52,146 nucleotides of DNA, taken from the NCBI GenBank assembly GCA_001464385.1, contig LNFB01000221.1, positions 1-52,146 of the forward strand, in the 5' to 3' direction. A program made the translations under genes and the position numbers. The notes beneath the pieces are model-generated. The model was not told the DNA's origin, did no database searches, and saw only the letters and a list, made by a program, of their open reading frames with translations. The stretch comes from Deltaproteobacteria bacterium Ga0077550 (GTDB lineage Bacteria; Myxococcota_A; Polyangia; Nannocystales; Nannocystaceae). How positions within the stretch are numbered: the stretch's first letter is position 1; each line of letters starts with the position of its first letter. This document shows, piece by piece, positions 50,644 to 52,146 of the stretch.

Positions 50644-52049
50644 GCCGCCCCCGGCGACGCGACCGCGGCCGGCCGCCGACGCAGCGTGACGAGGTCGGGC
50701 GCGGGCCCCAGCGGCCGCGCGGCCGCATGCAGCCGCAGGAAGGCGTGCACGATCTGAGCGCCGTGGTGCGCGGTGTCGACGTCGACGACCACGTGCGCGA
50801 CCCGGCCCTCGGGATCGACGAGGTAGCTGGTGCGACGCAGGCCACCGGGGGACAGGGCGCCCCAGGCCCGCGCGCGCGCGAGGTCGACGTCGGCCACCAG
50901 CGTCGCGGCGCTGCCGTGCCGCTCGGCCCACGCGCGCTGCGTCGCAGCGTCGTCGGGCGACACGATGACGATCGCGATCCCCCGCGCGTCGAGTCCGGGC
51001 ACGGCGGTGCTGCACAGCTCGGCGGTGCACGCCGGCGATCCGGCCTGCGGCACGAAGCACACCGCCCGCCAGCCGGCGCCGGGCACCGGCGTGGGCGCGG
51101 GCGCTCCCAGCATGCCGAAGCGATCATCGAGGACCACCTGCGGATCGATGACGCGCGCCCCGGGCACCGGCACGAACTCGGCGTCGCCGTGCCCCGCCGG
51201 GTACTCGCGCCATGGCCCCTCGCAGATCGGCTCGAACCGACACGCCGCGCACTGCTCGAAGCGGACCTTGCCGCGCGCCACACGATCGGCCGCGTAGTCG
51301 GGCACGACATAGCCGTCGTAGACGATCTCGGTCGGCGGGATGTGGAGCTCGGCGACCTCGCGCTCGTGGCCGGCCATCATGCAGAAGGGCAGCGCCTCGG
51401 CCATGCGCGAGACGCCGGCGACGCGACCGACGTCGAGCGCGGCGTGGACGTGCGCGGCGATGTCGGTCATGCGCGGCACGACGCCGCGGAAGTACGTCGC
51501 GGCGTGCCCGGTCGGATGCGGGAACGCGAGCTGGTACTGCGCGACGCCGAGCTCGACCAGCCGCTTCGCCAACGCGGGGAGGTGCCGCGCGTTCTGCTTG
51601 GTGATGACGGTGTTGCTGACCACGCGCACGCCGAGCGCGACCATGTGCTCGATCGCCGCGACGATCTGCACGAAGGATCCGGGCGCGCGGGTCAGGCCGT
51701 CGTGGAGCTTGGCGACGTGGCCGTGGATCGACGGCGCGAACTCGTTGGCGCCCGCGGCCACCGTGCGCTCGCAGAACTCGCGGTACGCGAACATGCGGCC
51801 GTTGGTCTGGATCTGGATGCGGTCGTAGCCCAGGCGCTTGGCCGCGCGCACCAGGTGGAAGAAGTCGGGACGAATCGACACCTCGGCCCCGGTGAACACC
51901 ACATCCTCGCAGGTGGCCCGGCTCGCCCGCAGCTCGGCGACGCACTCCGCGGTGGTGCGGTCACCGGTGAAGAGATGATCACCGATGACACAGAACACGC
52001 AGTTGCTGTTGCACGTCGTCCCGGTCTTGAGGTCTGCACGGCGACGCAT
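50640..52049 (-). CDS. Radical SAM enzyme fused to a peroxiredoxin-like domain
   Basis: 469 residues from ATG 52049 (an in-frame TTG at 52076 is less likely). The radical SAM core has Cys 13-17-20 (TTCNSNCVFC), VVFTGAEVSIRPDF and SIHGHVAKLHDGLTRAPGSF. The auxiliary cluster is CAACRFEPICEGPW at 267-276. The C-terminal domain (about 325-455) is peroxiredoxin/thioredoxin-like: CFVPQAGSPACTAELC with Cys 341 and 346 in the spacing of BCP-type peroxiredoxins, then VIVSPDDAATQRAWAERHG and SYLVDPEGRVAHVVVDVD. It may protect the clusters or form disulfides or thioethers on the peptide (inference). First gene of the overlapped five-gene operon. Confidence 0.86.
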   Translation of the reverse strand: MRRRADLKTGTTCNSNCVFCVIGDHLFTGDRTTAECVAELRASRATCEDVVFTGAEVSIRPDFFHLVRAAKRLGYDRIQIQTNGRMFAYREFCERTVAAGANEFAPSIHGHVAKLHDGLTRAPGSFVQIVAAIEHMVALGVRVVSNTVITKQNARHLPALAKRLVELGVAQYQLAFPHPTGHAATYFRGVVPRMTDIAAHVHAALDVGRVAGVSRMAEALPFCMMAGHEREVAELHIPPTEIVYDGYVVPDYAADRVARGKVRFEQCAACRFEPICEGPWREYPAGHGDAEFVPVPGARVIDPQVVLDDRFGMLGAPAPTPVPGAGWRAVCFVPQAGSPACTAELCSTAVPGLDARGIAIVIVSPDDAATQRAWAERHGSAATLVADVDLARARAWGALSPGGLRRTSYLVDPEGRVAHVVVDVDTAHHGAQIVHAFLRLHAAARPLGPAPDLVTLRRRPAAVASPGAA

Positions 52050-52146
52050 GGGCAACCCGCCAAGGGGGCAGTCCAAGCGTAGGGAAATTCTCGGGCGCCC
52101 GCCACCGCCCGGGCCGTGCGACGATGCGTCGGCGTGCCCGCCCTCC
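52050..52146. other. Upstream flank of the maturase operon
   Basis: 97 bp between the ATG at 52049 and the window edge. On the minus strand there is an AT-rich patch AGAATTTCCCTACGCTTGG that could contain a weak promoter (TACGCT). No gene is visible. It probably holds the operon promoter or the end of a neighbour outside the window. Confidence 0.3.

Overview
The window is about 52 kb of very GC-rich, densely coding bacterial DNA. The gene content points to a myxobacterium (Myxococcota), probably near Nannocystis/Polyangium-type lineages. The evidence is a Ser/Thr kinase with a zinc-finger-like N-terminus and a long repeat-type C-terminus, a Myxococcales-type sigma-70 factor, FHA-sigma54 activators, many Asp/Gly/Thr-rich and Cys-rich lipoproteins, an MXAN_5187-type protein and an AgmX/TonB-like protein. 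This assignment rests on recalled family knowledge, not a search. Third-position GC is so high that long spurious ORFs cover both strands. Genes were chosen by protein motifs, start/stop overlaps and coherent operons. No tRNA, rRNA, CRISPR array or insertion sequence was seen.

Layout. 1-7.8 kb: an ECF42-type sigma factor cut by the left edge with its YCII/DGPF partner, a Ser/Thr kinase divergent from a sigma-70 factor, and three small lipoproteins. 7.9-14.5 kb: a three-gene unit with a 1690-residue multidomain protein (amidase-like, M23-like and peptidoglycan-binding segments). 14.4-26.9 kb: an FHA-sigma54 activator, a collagen-like lipoprotein, a zinc-ribbon protein, a frameshifted membrane protein, a vWA/response regulator/kinase operon, a CpxP-R-A-like metal or envelope stress operon, and a diheme lipoprotein. 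27.0-30.2 kb: a tightly overlapped ECF sigma operon. 30.27-31.7 kb: an AbiE-type toxin-antitoxin pair with reversed gene order and its own AT-rich promoter/operator. 31.7-42.9 kb: a TSP3-tailed amidohydrolase, selA, FHA and ComEC-like proteins, an MXAN_5187-like protein, peptide deformylase, and two TonB/AgmX-like envelope proteins.

42.9-52.05 kb (minus strand) is the most interesting part: a His-Xaa-Ser type radical-SAM peptide modification locus. A small precursor ends in Cys-(Ser-His-Gly)x10-Ser-Trp. It is followed by a radical SAM maturase and a cyclic-di-GMP phosphodiesterase whose start overlaps the maturase stop. Upstream, five genes are chained by 4-bp start/stop overlaps: radical SAM-peroxiredoxin fusion, radical SAM-methyltransferase fusion, HxsD, a second short HxsD-like protein, and HxsB. 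HxsB and HxsD look like the known His-Xaa-Ser system. The precursor, the duplicated HxsD, the two fusion enzymes and the signalling partner differ from the canonical hxsABCD set as I know it.
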